From Erysipelotrichaceae bacterium (lineage in GTDB: Bacteria; Bacillota_I; Bacilli_A; Erysipelotrichales; Erysipelotrichaceae), in assembly GCA_003446295.1 (NCBI GenBank), contig DMBB01000227.1:1-5594 (forward strand): a stretch of 5,594 bases of DNA. The letters run 5' to 3'. The position numbers and the translations under genes were made by a program. This document shows positions 1 through 5,594 of this stretch, in pieces. The notes beneath the pieces were generated by a model that worked only from the letters and a program-made list of their open reading frames with translations, had not been told where the DNA came from and ran no database searches. Within the stretch, counting starts at the first letter, position 1; every line of letters begins with the position of its first letter.

Positions 1-689
1 GAAGGATTGATGCTGGCAGTACGTTCACCTTTCCGGTAGTCTTCCAGCATAACGGAAAGATCGTCATCATTATAGAAGTAATGGCCATCATAGCTGTAAT
101 ACCGGCTGTCATTCTTCAGATAGGACGGAGCCGGACCCAGATAAATGATGCTCGTATAATTATCATCCTCGACCTCTGTTTTGATCTCATGGTACAGATT
201 GCCGTTTACAACGGTATAAACAGTCAGACGAACATTGATCTCTTCAACAGGAACGATGCTGACGTCTTCCGTCTTTGCCCATCCCCTGACTGCGGAGATC
301 ATAAACTCCACGGTCGAGCCGCTGGCATCCGTATCCAGATATGCCCCATCGATCCCGTAGCAGCCGCTGATGGAATTTTCCGTTCGGTCGACTGAGTTGA
401 TGAACGGGACTGCTTCGCATCCTGTCTGATCAAACAGGATGATCGCCTGTTCCGCCATCAGAATCTTTTTGCCTGCACGGATCGAGAGGTTCTCGTATTC
501 ATCTTTCTTCAGCGTCCAGGATGTTCTGGCTCTGGCAAATGTATCAAAGCCTTCGAGGATCTCTCCGCTTTTTGCATCATACAGATAATAAACTGTTGTT
601 TCCTCTTCCGCCCTGACCGGGATCATGTGCATGCAAAGCACAGAAAGGCTTATTAACAGCACAAAAAAATGTCTGAATGTCGATTTCAT
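1..689 (-). CDS. Secreted cell-wall glucosaminidase-like protein, N-terminal part (runs off the left edge)
   Basis: The reading frame is open from ATG at 689 to the window edge: 229 codons, with no stop reached. Residues 1-27 form a typical Sec signal peptide: a basic start (MKSTFRH), a hydrophobic core (residues 8-24) and a likely signal peptidase site after VRA27. The mature part begins with acidic EEE. Residues about 109-148 (CYGIDGAYLD, then VRGWAKTEDV) resemble an SH3-like repeat, and YYSYDGHYFY at 197-206 is followed by DYRKGERTASINP. In Bacillota this combination typically sits just before a glucosaminidase (endo-beta-N-acetylglucosaminidase) catalytic domain. That domain would lie outside the window, so catalytic function is inferred. 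The likely role is peptidoglycan turnover outside the membrane. An in-frame TAA at 701-699 excludes an upstream start, internal ATGs would lose the signal peptide, and no Shine-Dalgarno is visible. Alternative: a non-catalytic surface protein of the same repeat family. Confidence 0.72.
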   Translation of the reverse strand, partial: MKSTFRHFFVLLISLSVLCMHMIPVRAEEETTVYYLYDAKSGEILEGFDTFARARTSWTLKKDEYENLSIRAGKKILMAEQAIILFDQTGCEAVPFINSVDRTENSISGCYGIDGAYLDTDASGSTVEFMISAVRGWAKTEDVSIVPVEEINVRLTVYTVVNGNLYHEIKTEVEDDNYTSIIYLGPAPSYLKNDSRYYSYDGHYFYNDDDLSVMLEDYRKGERTASINP

Positions 690-695
690 ACGAAC

Positions 696-724
696 ATTTT
701 AACATGACTCGAAAAATATGCAAA
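696..724 (-). promoter_or_regulatory. Extended -10 promoter for the secreted protein, predicting a leaderless mRNA
   Basis: On the minus strand TGTTAAAAT (704-696) matches an extended -10 (TGn plus TAAAAT, 5 of 6 to TATAAT). A -35 candidate TTTGCA (724-719, 4 of 6) lies 17 nt upstream of the hexamer. Six bases separate the -10 from the ATG at 689, so the expected first transcribed base is the A of the start codon or its neighbour. The sequence between (GTTCGT) has no Shine-Dalgarno. The match is by eye only. Confidence 0.5.
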
Positions 725-742
725 AAAAGCGTGATTTCCATC

Positions 743-769
743 AAAAAAGCCCCCGTGTTAACGAGAGCT
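743..769 (-). terminator. Intrinsic terminator of the phosphate cotransporter gene, overlapping its stop codon
   Basis: The minus strand reads AGCTCTCGT (769-761), loop TAAC (760-757), ACGGGGGCT (756-748), then five further T (747-743). The stem has 9 pairs, two of them G-U. The 5' arm is the last three sense codons (Ser-Ser-Arg) and the loop contains the TAA stop codon itself. A second T run (T7) follows about 20 nt further downstream without an obvious stem of its own. Confidence 0.75.
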
Positions 770-2593
770 CTCCGTATCCGGTTTTATGTTTGGTGTCGTG
801 AGAACGATCTTCGTGATCTGTCCCATATACAGGTCACGTGCTGCTTTGTATTGTTTGTTGAAGTTTTCATCTTTGCCGGCATGCAGGTTATAGATATATT
901 CATGTACCTGGTCATCCAGCTCCGGCTGTACACGGGTAATGATCGCAAGGCCGATGTTGGAACATGTATCGGAAATACGCTCCATATCATGAAGCACATC
1001 CACGAAGCATGTGCCTGCTGTCACTGTGCAAAGACCGATCTCCAGTCTGTGAAGATGCTGCTGACGGATGATCTCGACCATATCGTCCACCACTTCTTCC
1101 AGCGGTTCTATCCGCTTGGCAGCTTCAATATCTCTGTTTCCGAATGCCTTCTCCGCTTCATCAAGAACCTGTTTCAGCAGGTCTTCAAGTACGTCCAGTT
1201 CCTGTATTGCAATGTCGGAAAGCCTGACATCTTTTTTATGAAGCGCCAATGCTGTCTCACTGATATTTGTCGCGTAATCGCCCAGACGTTCGAATTCAAC
1301 AACAAGCTTGTAATACTCGTTCATGATCTCCGGCCGGTTCTCAGCAGTATTCGTGGCAGCCATGGAAGCCAGATAGTTTGTGACAAGGTCCGCCAGCATA
1401 TCGATGTTTTCTTCTTCCGCATCGATCTCATTCGCTGTCTTCTCATCATACTTATGCAGCAGCGTATATGCTTTTTCAATGTTTGAGCGTGAAGCCGCAA
1501 ACATTGCCATCAGAGCGTCGTAGCAGCTTCTTAAAGCGATCGCAGGCGTTGCGAAGAATGCCGGATTAAGTGCTTCAATGCGGTCATGGTATTTATTCAC
1601 TTCAGCAGGTTCATCCTTGACGATCTTCCGCGTCAGGTCTTCCAGCACACCGACGACAGGTATCGCAATGATGGCACTGACAATATTGAAGATCGAGTTC
1701 GTGTTTGCAATGATACCGGAATTGACTGTCTGATTCCAGATACCTTCAAGCAGGCCTGCCCTCTTTGCAATGAATACTCCCGTCAGTACCACTACGGTCT
1801 TGACCGCATTGTACAGAATGTTGTAGATACCTACCCGCTTCGCTTCTGTTCCGCCGCTGATCCAGATAACGATCGCTGTGGTCACGCAGTCACCGAGATA
1901 TACGCCGACGATCACGGAATAGACCGCTTTGAATACAAGTCCCCCAGAAGCGGACAATGCCTGCAGAATACCGATCGTAGCCGAGGAACTCTGCAGAATG
2001 AACGCGACTGTCGCACCTGCCGCATAGCCAAGCAGCGGACTGTCGCTGAGTCCTGTGAACAGAGAATTGAAGACGCCGTTTTCAGACAGTACATCCACAG
2101 CAGACGTCATATTCAGAAGACCTGTAAACAGGATACCGAAGCCGATCGCAATATTGCCGATCGTCTTGGAATTCTTCATCTTGTTCGTCATCAGAAGAAT
2201 GATGCCGATGATCAGTGCCATCGGTGCCAGTGATGACGGTTTGAACAGTTCCAGGAAACCTGCAGAGCTGTTCAGATCAAGCAGACGTATGATCTGGCCG
2301 GTCACAGTCGTACCGATATTCGCGCCGATGATGATTCCCAGGGATTGTTTGAACGTAATGATTCCTGCCGCAACAAGACCGGAGGTAATGACGATCGTTG
2401 CGGTTGATGACTGAATGACTGCGGTCACCATTGTGCCAAGGAGGACAGCCTTCAGCGTGCTGTTGGTCACTGATTCCATCATGCGCTTCAAGGTGCCCGA
2501 GGAGCCTTCCTTCAGACCGTCTCCCATCAGCCTCATACCATATAGAAACAGAGCCAGACCTCCGAACAAAGTCAGAACATCAAATATACTCAT
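758..2593 (-). CDS. Na+/phosphate cotransporter family protein with C-terminal PhoU-like domain
   Basis: A 611-residue inner-membrane protein of the Na/Pi cotransporter (SLC34-like) family, expected to carry phosphate coupled to sodium. Two inverted-topology transport repeats are visible. The first has QSSTATIVITSG at 61-72 and GANIGTTVTG at 90-99. The second has QSSSATIG at 201-208 and GVYLGDCVTT at 230-239. The paired QSS motifs form the substrate site in this family. Hydrophobic segments run from residue 4 to about 318. Residues about 335-555 are a soluble helical PhoU-like domain with two E/DxxxD-type metal motifs, FERLGDYATNIS (434-445) and DMERISDTCSNIG (536-548). Such domains probably sense or regulate phosphate flux. 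The ATG at 2593 is preceded by GGAGAAA (2608-2602) with 8-nt spacing, and the N-terminal LFGGLALFLYGM is the usual family start, so the start is well supported. The gene stands alone between two terminators. The ion and substrate are inferred from the family. Confidence 0.93.
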   Translation of the reverse strand: MSIFDVLTLFGGLALFLYGMRLMGDGLKEGSSGTLKRMMESVTNSTLKAVLLGTMVTAVIQSSTATIVITSGLVAAGIITFKQSLGIIIGANIGTTVTGQIIRLLDLNSSAGFLELFKPSSLAPMALIIGIILLMTNKMKNSKTIGNIAIGFGILFTGLLNMTSAVDVLSENGVFNSLFTGLSDSPLLGYAAGATVAFILQSSSATIGILQALSASGGLVFKAVYSVIVGVYLGDCVTTAIVIWISGGTEAKRVGIYNILYNAVKTVVVLTGVFIAKRAGLLEGIWNQTVNSGIIANTNSIFNIVSAIIAIPVVGVLEDLTRKIVKDEPAEVNKYHDRIEALNPAFFATPAIALRSCYDALMAMFAASRSNIEKAYTLLHKYDEKTANEIDAEEENIDMLADLVTNYLASMAATNTAENRPEIMNEYYKLVVEFERLGDYATNISETALALHKKDVRLSDIAIQELDVLEDLLKQVLDEAEKAFGNRDIEAAKRIEPLEEVVDDMVEIIRQQHLHRLEIGLCTVTAGTCFVDVLHDMERISDTCSNIGLAIITRVQPELDDQVHEYIYNLHAGKDENFNKQYKAARDLYMGQITKIVLTTPNIKPDTESSR

Positions 2594-2611
2594 ATAATAA
2601 GTTTCTCCATC

Positions 2612-2639
2612 AAATAAGCCAGTATTTCCAGCCTTATTT
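2612..2639 (-). repeat. Inverted repeat in the leader, just upstream of the cotransporter Shine-Dalgarno
   Basis: Perfect 7-base arms, AAATAAG (2618-2612 or its partner at 2639-2633 depending on strand), enclose a 14-base loop and end 3 bases before the GGAGAAA ribosome site. In the minus-strand transcript this could fold as an A-U-rich hairpin abutting the ribosome site. The stem is weak and no known riboswitch or leader class is recognised. Confidence 0.4.
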
Positions 2640-2671
2640 ATTCTAACCGAAAATAAATCAGATGATGCACC

Positions 2672-2689
2672 TTAAGCAATTATGTAAGC
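2672..2689 (-). promoter_or_regulatory. Direct repeat GCTTAM upstream of the cotransporter, possible regulator site
   Basis: The minus strand reads GCTTAC (2689-2684), then ATAATT, then GCTTAA (2677-2672), a 12-base period. The repeats flank a second possible -10 (CATAAT, 2684-2679), which lacks a good -35. Direct repeats at about one helical turn are how PhoP-type response regulators bind. Only CTTACA resembles the Bacillus PhoP half site (5 of 6), and the second copy does not, so a Pho link is speculative. Confidence 0.25.
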
Positions 2690-2704
2690 GGTACCAATTA
2701 AAAA

Positions 2705-2713
2705 AATATATCA
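2705..2713 (-). promoter_or_regulatory. Candidate extended -10 promoter for the cotransporter gene
   Basis: The minus strand reads TGATATATT (2713-2705), an extended -10 with hexamer TATATT (5 of 6). No convincing -35 lies 16-18 nt upstream. Transcription would start near 2698 and give a leader of about 105 nt before the ATG at 2593. The region is very A/T-rich, so a chance match is possible. The 199-bp gap 2594-2792 otherwise holds only the upstream operon's terminator and the two repeats listed separately. Confidence 0.4.
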
Positions 2714-2742
2714 AAATGCTTGAACTGCAGTGCATTCAGCAG

Positions 2743-2772
2743 AAAAAATCCCTCCGTACAAATGCGGAGGGA
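2743..2772 (-). terminator. Intrinsic terminator closing the Nudix/C39-like operon
   Basis: On the minus strand a perfect 8-bp stem, TCCCTCCG (2772-2765) with CGGAGGGA (2756-2749), encloses an 8-nt loop and is followed directly by six T (2748-2743). It begins 20 nt after the stop codon of the C39-like gene. This is a textbook rho-independent terminator. Confidence 0.92.
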
Positions 2773-2792
2773 AACATGTTAATACTGAATGG

Positions 2793-3686
2793 TCACTCTG
2801 TTTCTTCATGATCCGGTATATAGATCAGTGTTGTCCAGGGAAGAAAAACATACTTGTTCATAAACTGATCAGGCGCTACGACCATATCGCGCAGACCGTA
2901 TACAGCATTGTAGAACTGCAGATGATCTTTGGATACCTTGCGGTACGCCGTGTAATGACCGCCCCGTTTATGGGTATATAGCAGGATACCGGAAGAGCTT
3001 TTCAGCATCTTTTCAGAGCACTGATGTTTCAGACCGACGAATATCCGCACAGGCAGCCCTTCCCGCTTCAGCCAGGTAAACAGGCTGAATACCTCCTGGC
3101 CGAACAGCTTTGTACGCAGTCCGTAATGTTCCAGCGCAAACGCGCAGCTTTCCATGGTATGTTCCCTGCCGTTCATCCTCAGCAGATTGTATGCGGCGAT
3201 CCAGCCGCAGCCTTTGTCTTTCGTATTGAACCAGCCGAACGGCAGATCCTTCAGTTTTCCCTGATTGATGATATTCCCCTGCCTGTCAAACACCTGGTCT
3301 TCGATCCTGTATCTCCAGGGCTCGATATCTCTGGCATAGACACTGCCCAGCGGATAGAACATGGACATTCTTAATATGTTTTCATCAATGCCGCAGAAAT
3401 GATCCATCAGGATCCTGGAAGGATGATAAACACTTATGATCTGATGCATGACCATCCGGAACATTTCATCCTTAGCTTTGGCGTTCTCAGAGAAATGCAC
3501 CTTCAGGAATGCAACATCGTTGATGCAGAAAGCTGCAGCGGCACCGCATGTCACGCGGTTATCCGCAATTCTGTACATAACAGCGTTATCAACAGGTATA
3601 TCGAAAAAATCCGCTTCAAGATCCCTGATCCTTCCGCGGCAGATAGTCTGTTCTGTTTTTGTTGAAGCAGGCTGAATGCTGATCAT
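2793..3686 (-). CDS. Cytoplasmic papain/C39-like cysteine peptidase-fold protein with possible N-terminal GNAT-like domain
   Basis: I do not recognise this 297-residue protein as a named family. The C-terminal part (about 150-292) has the layout of a C39-type papain-fold peptidase. Cys160 lies in NTKDKGCGWIAAYNLL at the start of a helix, His244 in RGGHYTAYRKV, and Asn260 in LQFYNAVYG, 16 residues after the His. The position six before the Cys, usually Gln for the oxyanion hole, is Asn154. The N-terminal part (about 1-125) has a strand-helix pattern like GNAT acyltransferases (AFLKVHFSEN, helix KDEMFRMVMHQI, then MFYPLGSVYA), but the acetyl-CoA loop glycines are not evident, so this domain is tentative. 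There is no signal peptide, membrane segment or ABC-transporter domain, so it is probably cytoplasmic and not a bacteriocin exporter. Its ATG overlaps the Nudix stop (ATGA), implying translational coupling. The substrate is unknown, and it could cleave, ligate or transfer rather than hydrolyse peptides. Confidence 0.7.
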   Translation of the reverse strand: MISIQPASTKTEQTICRGRIRDLEADFFDIPVDNAVMYRIADNRVTCGAAAAFCINDVAFLKVHFSENAKAKDEMFRMVMHQIISVYHPSRILMDHFCGIDENILRMSMFYPLGSVYARDIEPWRYRIEDQVFDRQGNIINQGKLKDLPFGWFNTKDKGCGWIAAYNLLRMNGREHTMESCAFALEHYGLRTKLFGQEVFSLFTWLKREGLPVRIFVGLKHQCSEKMLKSSSGILLYTHKRGGHYTAYRKVSKDHLQFYNAVYGLRDMVVAPDQFMNKYVFLPWTTLIYIPDHEETE

Positions 3687-4123
3687 AATATATCCGAATA
3701 TTCCTCAATATTGTCTTTGATATAGCGCATTGCCTTTCTCAGGACAACAGCGTCCGTATCATATGTCAGAAGAATGATCGCATCTGTCAGCGGTACCCAT
3801 CTCACTTCTGAGATCTCATTTTCCTGCGGTTCTTCTTTTCCGCCGGTACGCCTTCCCATAAAGTAAACGACATTCTTCATGTTGCCGGATTTCAGCTTGT
3901 AGTGTGTTTCCTCACGGAAATTACTGTAGAATTCAAACTCAACACCTGTTTCTTCCAGAACCTCACGGGCTGCTGTGTCCTGTTCTGATTCATAGTCCTT
4001 CATATGACCTTTCGGAAAACCCCAGTGGCCTTCCATCTGGCGAACGATCAGGACAAATATCTTGCTGCCTTTCCGTTTTACAACAACTGCACCGCATGAT
4101 TTCTCAACCGCACTCTTTGCCAT
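3683..4123 (-). CDS. Nudix hydrolase, asymmetric Ap4A hydrolase-like
   Basis: This 146-residue protein carries a perfect Nudix box at residues 39-61: G39, E45, then REVLEETGV at 53-61. The glutamates bind the catalytic divalent metals. The preceding HWGFPKGH (33-40) and the later KNVVYFMGR (83-91) match the bis(5'-nucleosyl)-tetraphosphatase branch (NUDT2-like). It therefore probably splits Ap4A-type dinucleotides or a related nucleoside diphosphate derivative in the cytoplasm; substrate choice within Nudix proteins is hard to call from sequence. The start at 4123 is chosen because GGAGG lies 5 nt upstream and a promoter sits just before it. The frame stays open to an ATG at 4234, but those 37 residues would lie across the promoter and look non-coding. 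It is the first gene of a two-gene operon, and its TGA (3685-3683) overlaps the next ATG. Confidence 0.92.
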   Translation of the reverse strand: MAKSAVEKSCGAVVVKRKGSKIFVLIVRQMEGHWGFPKGHMKDYESEQDTAAREVLEETGVEFEFYSNFREETHYKLKSGNMKNVVYFMGRRTGGKEEPQENEISEVRWVPLTDAIILLTYDTDAVVLRKAMRYIKDNIEEYSDIL

Positions 4124-4128
4124 TGCAA

Positions 4129-4133
4129 CCTCC
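4129..4133 (-). promoter_or_regulatory. Shine-Dalgarno GGAGG deciding the Nudix start
   Basis: GGAGG on the minus strand is separated by TTGCA (5 nt) from the ATG at 4123-4121. It fixes the start of the 146-residue Nudix protein and argues against the in-frame ATG 111 bases further upstream. Confidence 0.88.
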
Positions 4134-4143
4134 GAACAAACGA

Positions 4144-4152
4144 AGTATATCA
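4144..4152 (-). promoter_or_regulatory. Extended -10 promoter of the Nudix/C39-like operon
   Basis: The minus strand reads TGATATACT (4152-4144): a TGn extension plus TATACT (5 of 6 to TATAAT). The -35 region 17 nt upstream is poor, which is tolerated by extended -10 promoters. Transcription would start near 4137, just ahead of the GGAGG site, giving a leader of about 14 nt. Confidence 0.55.
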
Positions 4153-4214
4153 TAAACTTTATGCAAGTGTTTACGATTATTCTCCATGCATGCAAAAAAT
4201 AAGAATTTCCCGAA

Positions 4215-4247
4215 AGCAAAGGAGGCTTCTGCAAGCCTCCCTGTGCT
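4215..4247 (-). terminator. Hairpin terminator downstream of the alpha-galactosidase gene
   Basis: On the minus strand GGAGGCTT (4240-4233), loop GCAG and AAGCCTCC (4228-4221) form a perfect 8-bp stem. It extends outward with G-U and A-U pairs and, past one bulged C, four more pairs (AGCA with TGCT). It starts 14 nt after the stop codon at 4262. The T tract right after the core is short (TTTGCTTT), and a T6 run follows about 20 nt later, so termination may be less efficient than at 2743-2772. Confidence 0.75.
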
Positions 4248-4261
4248 GTTATATTCAGTCT

Positions 4262-5594
4262 TTAACCGATCCTGAATGATGACGGCTTGCCGTCCATTTC
4301 ATACAGGATGACCGGTTCATCACCATGATGGATGCGGATATGTTCCGCATGCTCGGCAATGCTGCGGTAGATCGCGTATGACTTTTTCATCTCCTCCGTG
4401 TATGAGGAAGGATCATCACTGGTCAGCCATATGCCTGAGAGCAGCGCGCTTGTCATTGCCAGCGTATGCTTCTGCTTCTTCGTCAGCTTGCAGTTTTCTG
4501 TTCTCAGGAAGAATACATCCGGATCATTCTGATGTGCCCTTCCATTCAGGCCGAACCTGTTGACCGTATTGACGATCGCCTGTTTTGTTGAAACACGCTC
4601 TCTGTGGATGATGCGCATCCAGGGCTTATCATTCCAGTCAAGCGATACATCGCAGCTGATGCGGCAGTAATCCGCGTAGCCGAATGCAGGCATAACAGGT
4701 GTTCCGCATCCCAGGATCAGATGATCACCGCACCATTCTCTCAGCAGTTTCCAGGCACGGATCATACGTCCTGCTCTGGACTCTTCTGTTGTGCCGAACG
4801 GTGCTGCCCCGTACAGGAAATCAAGCTTGACGAGATCAAATCCCCATTCATCGAATACCCGGTCGAATGTCTGCTTCAGATAATCCAGGACTTCCGGATT
4901 GTCGATATCCAGTGAATAGAATCCTGACCAGTTGCTGCCGAGCTTCCAGGGTTTTCCGTTGATCTTCAGCAGCCAGTCCGGATGTTCACGGTACAGCGAT
5001 GACTTCTCTTCTGCAACAAACGGTGCCAGCCATAATCCGGCCTTCATGCCGTTTTGATGGATCCGATCAACTGCCTGCTTCATTTCTGAAGGGAATTTCA
5101 TGCTGTCGCATGTCAGCCAGTCCCCGACAAACGGCTCCCAGCCGTCATCGATCTGGAACAGATCGCCTTCTTTCAGGATCGTCCTGCATCCTGCAAGGTC
5201 CTGCATGATCGCCTGTTCATCGATATTCTGATAACGGTTATACCAGCTGGAATAGCCGCACAGCTTCTTTGTTGTTCGGGGATGCAGATCCATGGCCTTG
5301 AACCAGGCATCATATACTTCATCTTCCGTACCTTCCGCAAAGAACAGGTCAAACGCATGGAACTCACCATTGAACTTCACATCCATGCAGTCACGCTTGA
5401 TGTAAAGGAAATTCAGCTTTGCATCATAAGTGAAGATCGTATATCCGGGCTCTTCATCCAGCGAAGCGATCAGCCGGAAATGATCCCCCTTCCTGATCGT
5501 CATATAGGAGAAACCATGAAGGATACCGCTTCTGTTCAGATACGGAACGAAATGATAGTCGCCGTATCTGTCGAGTGCGAACTGATCAACGATC
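4262..5594 (-). CDS. GH36-type alpha-galactosidase, C-terminal part (start lies beyond the right edge)
   Basis: The frame is open from the window edge to TAA at 4264-4262: 443 residues, 5'-truncated. It is a glycoside hydrolase with a (beta/alpha)8 barrel, expected to release terminal alpha-galactose from oligosaccharides such as raffinose or melibiose. Residues 1-90 are the end of the N-terminal beta-sandwich (VPYLNRSGILHGFSY at 17-31, then EEPGYTIFTYDAKL). Barrel motifs follow: GYSSWYNRY (113-121), FQIDDGWEPFVGDW (146-159) and GMKAGLWLAPF (182-192). VKLDFLYG (255-262) holds the likely nucleophile Asp258, and RISCDVSLDW (311-320) the likely acid/base Asp315. There is no signal peptide in view, though the true N-terminus is missing. 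The Met at 5503 is internal: the family sequence continues upstream of it and it has no Shine-Dalgarno. The C-terminal part after the barrel is short, ending about 45 residues beyond TSDDPSSY. No transporter or regulator for the sugar lies inside the window. Confidence 0.9.
   Translation of the reverse strand, partial: IVDQFALDRYGDYHFVPYLNRSGILHGFSYMTIRKGDHFRLIASLDEEPGYTIFTYDAKLNFLYIKRDCMDVKFNGEFHAFDLFFAEGTEDEVYDAWFKAMDLHPRTTKKLCGYSSWYNRYQNIDEQAIMQDLAGCRTILKEGDLFQIDDGWEPFVGDWLTCDSMKFPSEMKQAVDRIHQNGMKAGLWLAPFVAEEKSSLYREHPDWLLKINGKPWKLGSNWSGFYSLDIDNPEVLDYLKQTFDRVFDEWGFDLVKLDFLYGAAPFGTTEESRAGRMIRAWKLLREWCGDHLILGCGTPVMPAFGYADYCRISCDVSLDWNDKPWMRIIHRERVSTKQAIVNTVNRFGLNGRAHQNDPDVFFLRTENCKLTKKQKHTLAMTSALLSGIWLTSDDPSSYTEEMKKSYAIYRSIAEHAEHIRIHHGDEPVILYEMDGKPSSFRIG

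Noticed and set aside
677..1486. Open frame of 269 codons on the plus strand, antisense to the PhoU-like part of the cotransporter
   Set aside because: The opposite strand encodes a clear family protein with recognisable motifs. The antisense translation is Cys/His/Phe-rich with no domain, and it has no ribosome site or promoter.
1586..2233. Open frame of 215 codons on the plus strand inside the cotransporter gene
   Set aside because: Its composition (rich in Asp, Arg, Cys and His) is typical of a shadow of a membrane-protein gene, and no start signal supports it.
2590..2610. Six-codon reading frame MEKLII ending in TGA over the cotransporter ATG (ATGA)
   Set aside because: Its ATG overlaps the Shine-Dalgarno of the real gene and it has no ribosome site of its own, so it is most likely chance.
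4187..4194. Palindrome TGCATGCA upstream of the Nudix promoter
   Set aside because: An eight-base palindrome in A/T-rich intergenic DNA, about 35 bases from the -10 and without a second copy. Too short to call an operator.
4124..4234. N-terminal extension of 37 residues on the Nudix protein
   Set aside because: The extension spans the extended -10 promoter and starts inside the preceding terminator hairpin. The GGAGG site at 4129-4133 selects the ATG at 4123.
441..5217. The 11-mer GATCGCCTGTT occurs three times (441-451, 4574-4584, 5207-5217)
   Set aside because: Each copy is the reverse of codons for QAI preceded by Glu or Lys in the same reading frame, so codon preference explains it. There is no spacing pattern or non-coding copy.
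1..5594. Search for CRISPR arrays, insertion sequences, tRNA genes, phage or defence genes
   Set aside because: No regular repeats, terminal inverted repeats, transposase or integrase motifs, or tRNA-like cloverleaf sequences were seen on either strand.

Overview
The window reads as chromosomal DNA from a low-to-mid GC Gram-positive bacterium (Bacillota). The family variants, especially the repeat and linker style of the secreted protein at the left edge, suggest an Erysipelotrichales-like or clostridial gut organism. That placement is inferred from family resemblance and was not tested by a search. All five genes lie on the minus strand, so transcription runs from high to low coordinates. 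No tRNA, rRNA, CRISPR array, insertion sequence or phage gene was seen, and the DNA looks like ordinary metabolic and housekeeping chromosome.

In transcription order: (1) 5594-4262 is the 3' part of a GH36-type alpha-galactosidase gene whose start lies outside the window, followed by a hairpin terminator at 4215-4247. (2) 4123-3683 is a Nudix hydrolase resembling asymmetric Ap4A hydrolases, with its own extended -10 promoter and a strong Shine-Dalgarno. (3) 3686-2793 overlaps the Nudix stop by ATGA and encodes an unrecognised 297-residue protein. Its C-terminal half looks like a papain/C39-type cysteine peptidase (Cys160, His244, Asn260), and its N-terminal half may have a degenerate GNAT-like fold. 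A clean intrinsic terminator at 2743-2772 closes this two-gene operon. (4) 2593-758 is a Na+/phosphate cotransporter-family protein with a C-terminal PhoU-like domain. It has a leader of about 100 nt carrying a direct repeat and an inverted repeat, and its terminator hairpin overlaps its own stop codon. (5) 689 to the left edge is the N-terminal part of a secreted protein that looks like a cell-wall glucosaminidase, with a promoter placed so that transcription should begin at or next to the ATG.

The genes form at least four transcription units separated by terminators and promoters. They do not look like one pathway: sugar hydrolysis, nucleotide clean-up, phosphate transport and cell-wall turnover sit side by side. 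The item that best merits a second look is the translationally coupled pair of Nudix hydrolase and intracellular C39-like protein. The putative leaderless start of the secreted protein and the stop-codon-in-the-loop terminator come next. The longest gap without a gene is 2594-2792 (199 bp), and its contents are listed. No stretch of more than 300 bases lacks a gene.
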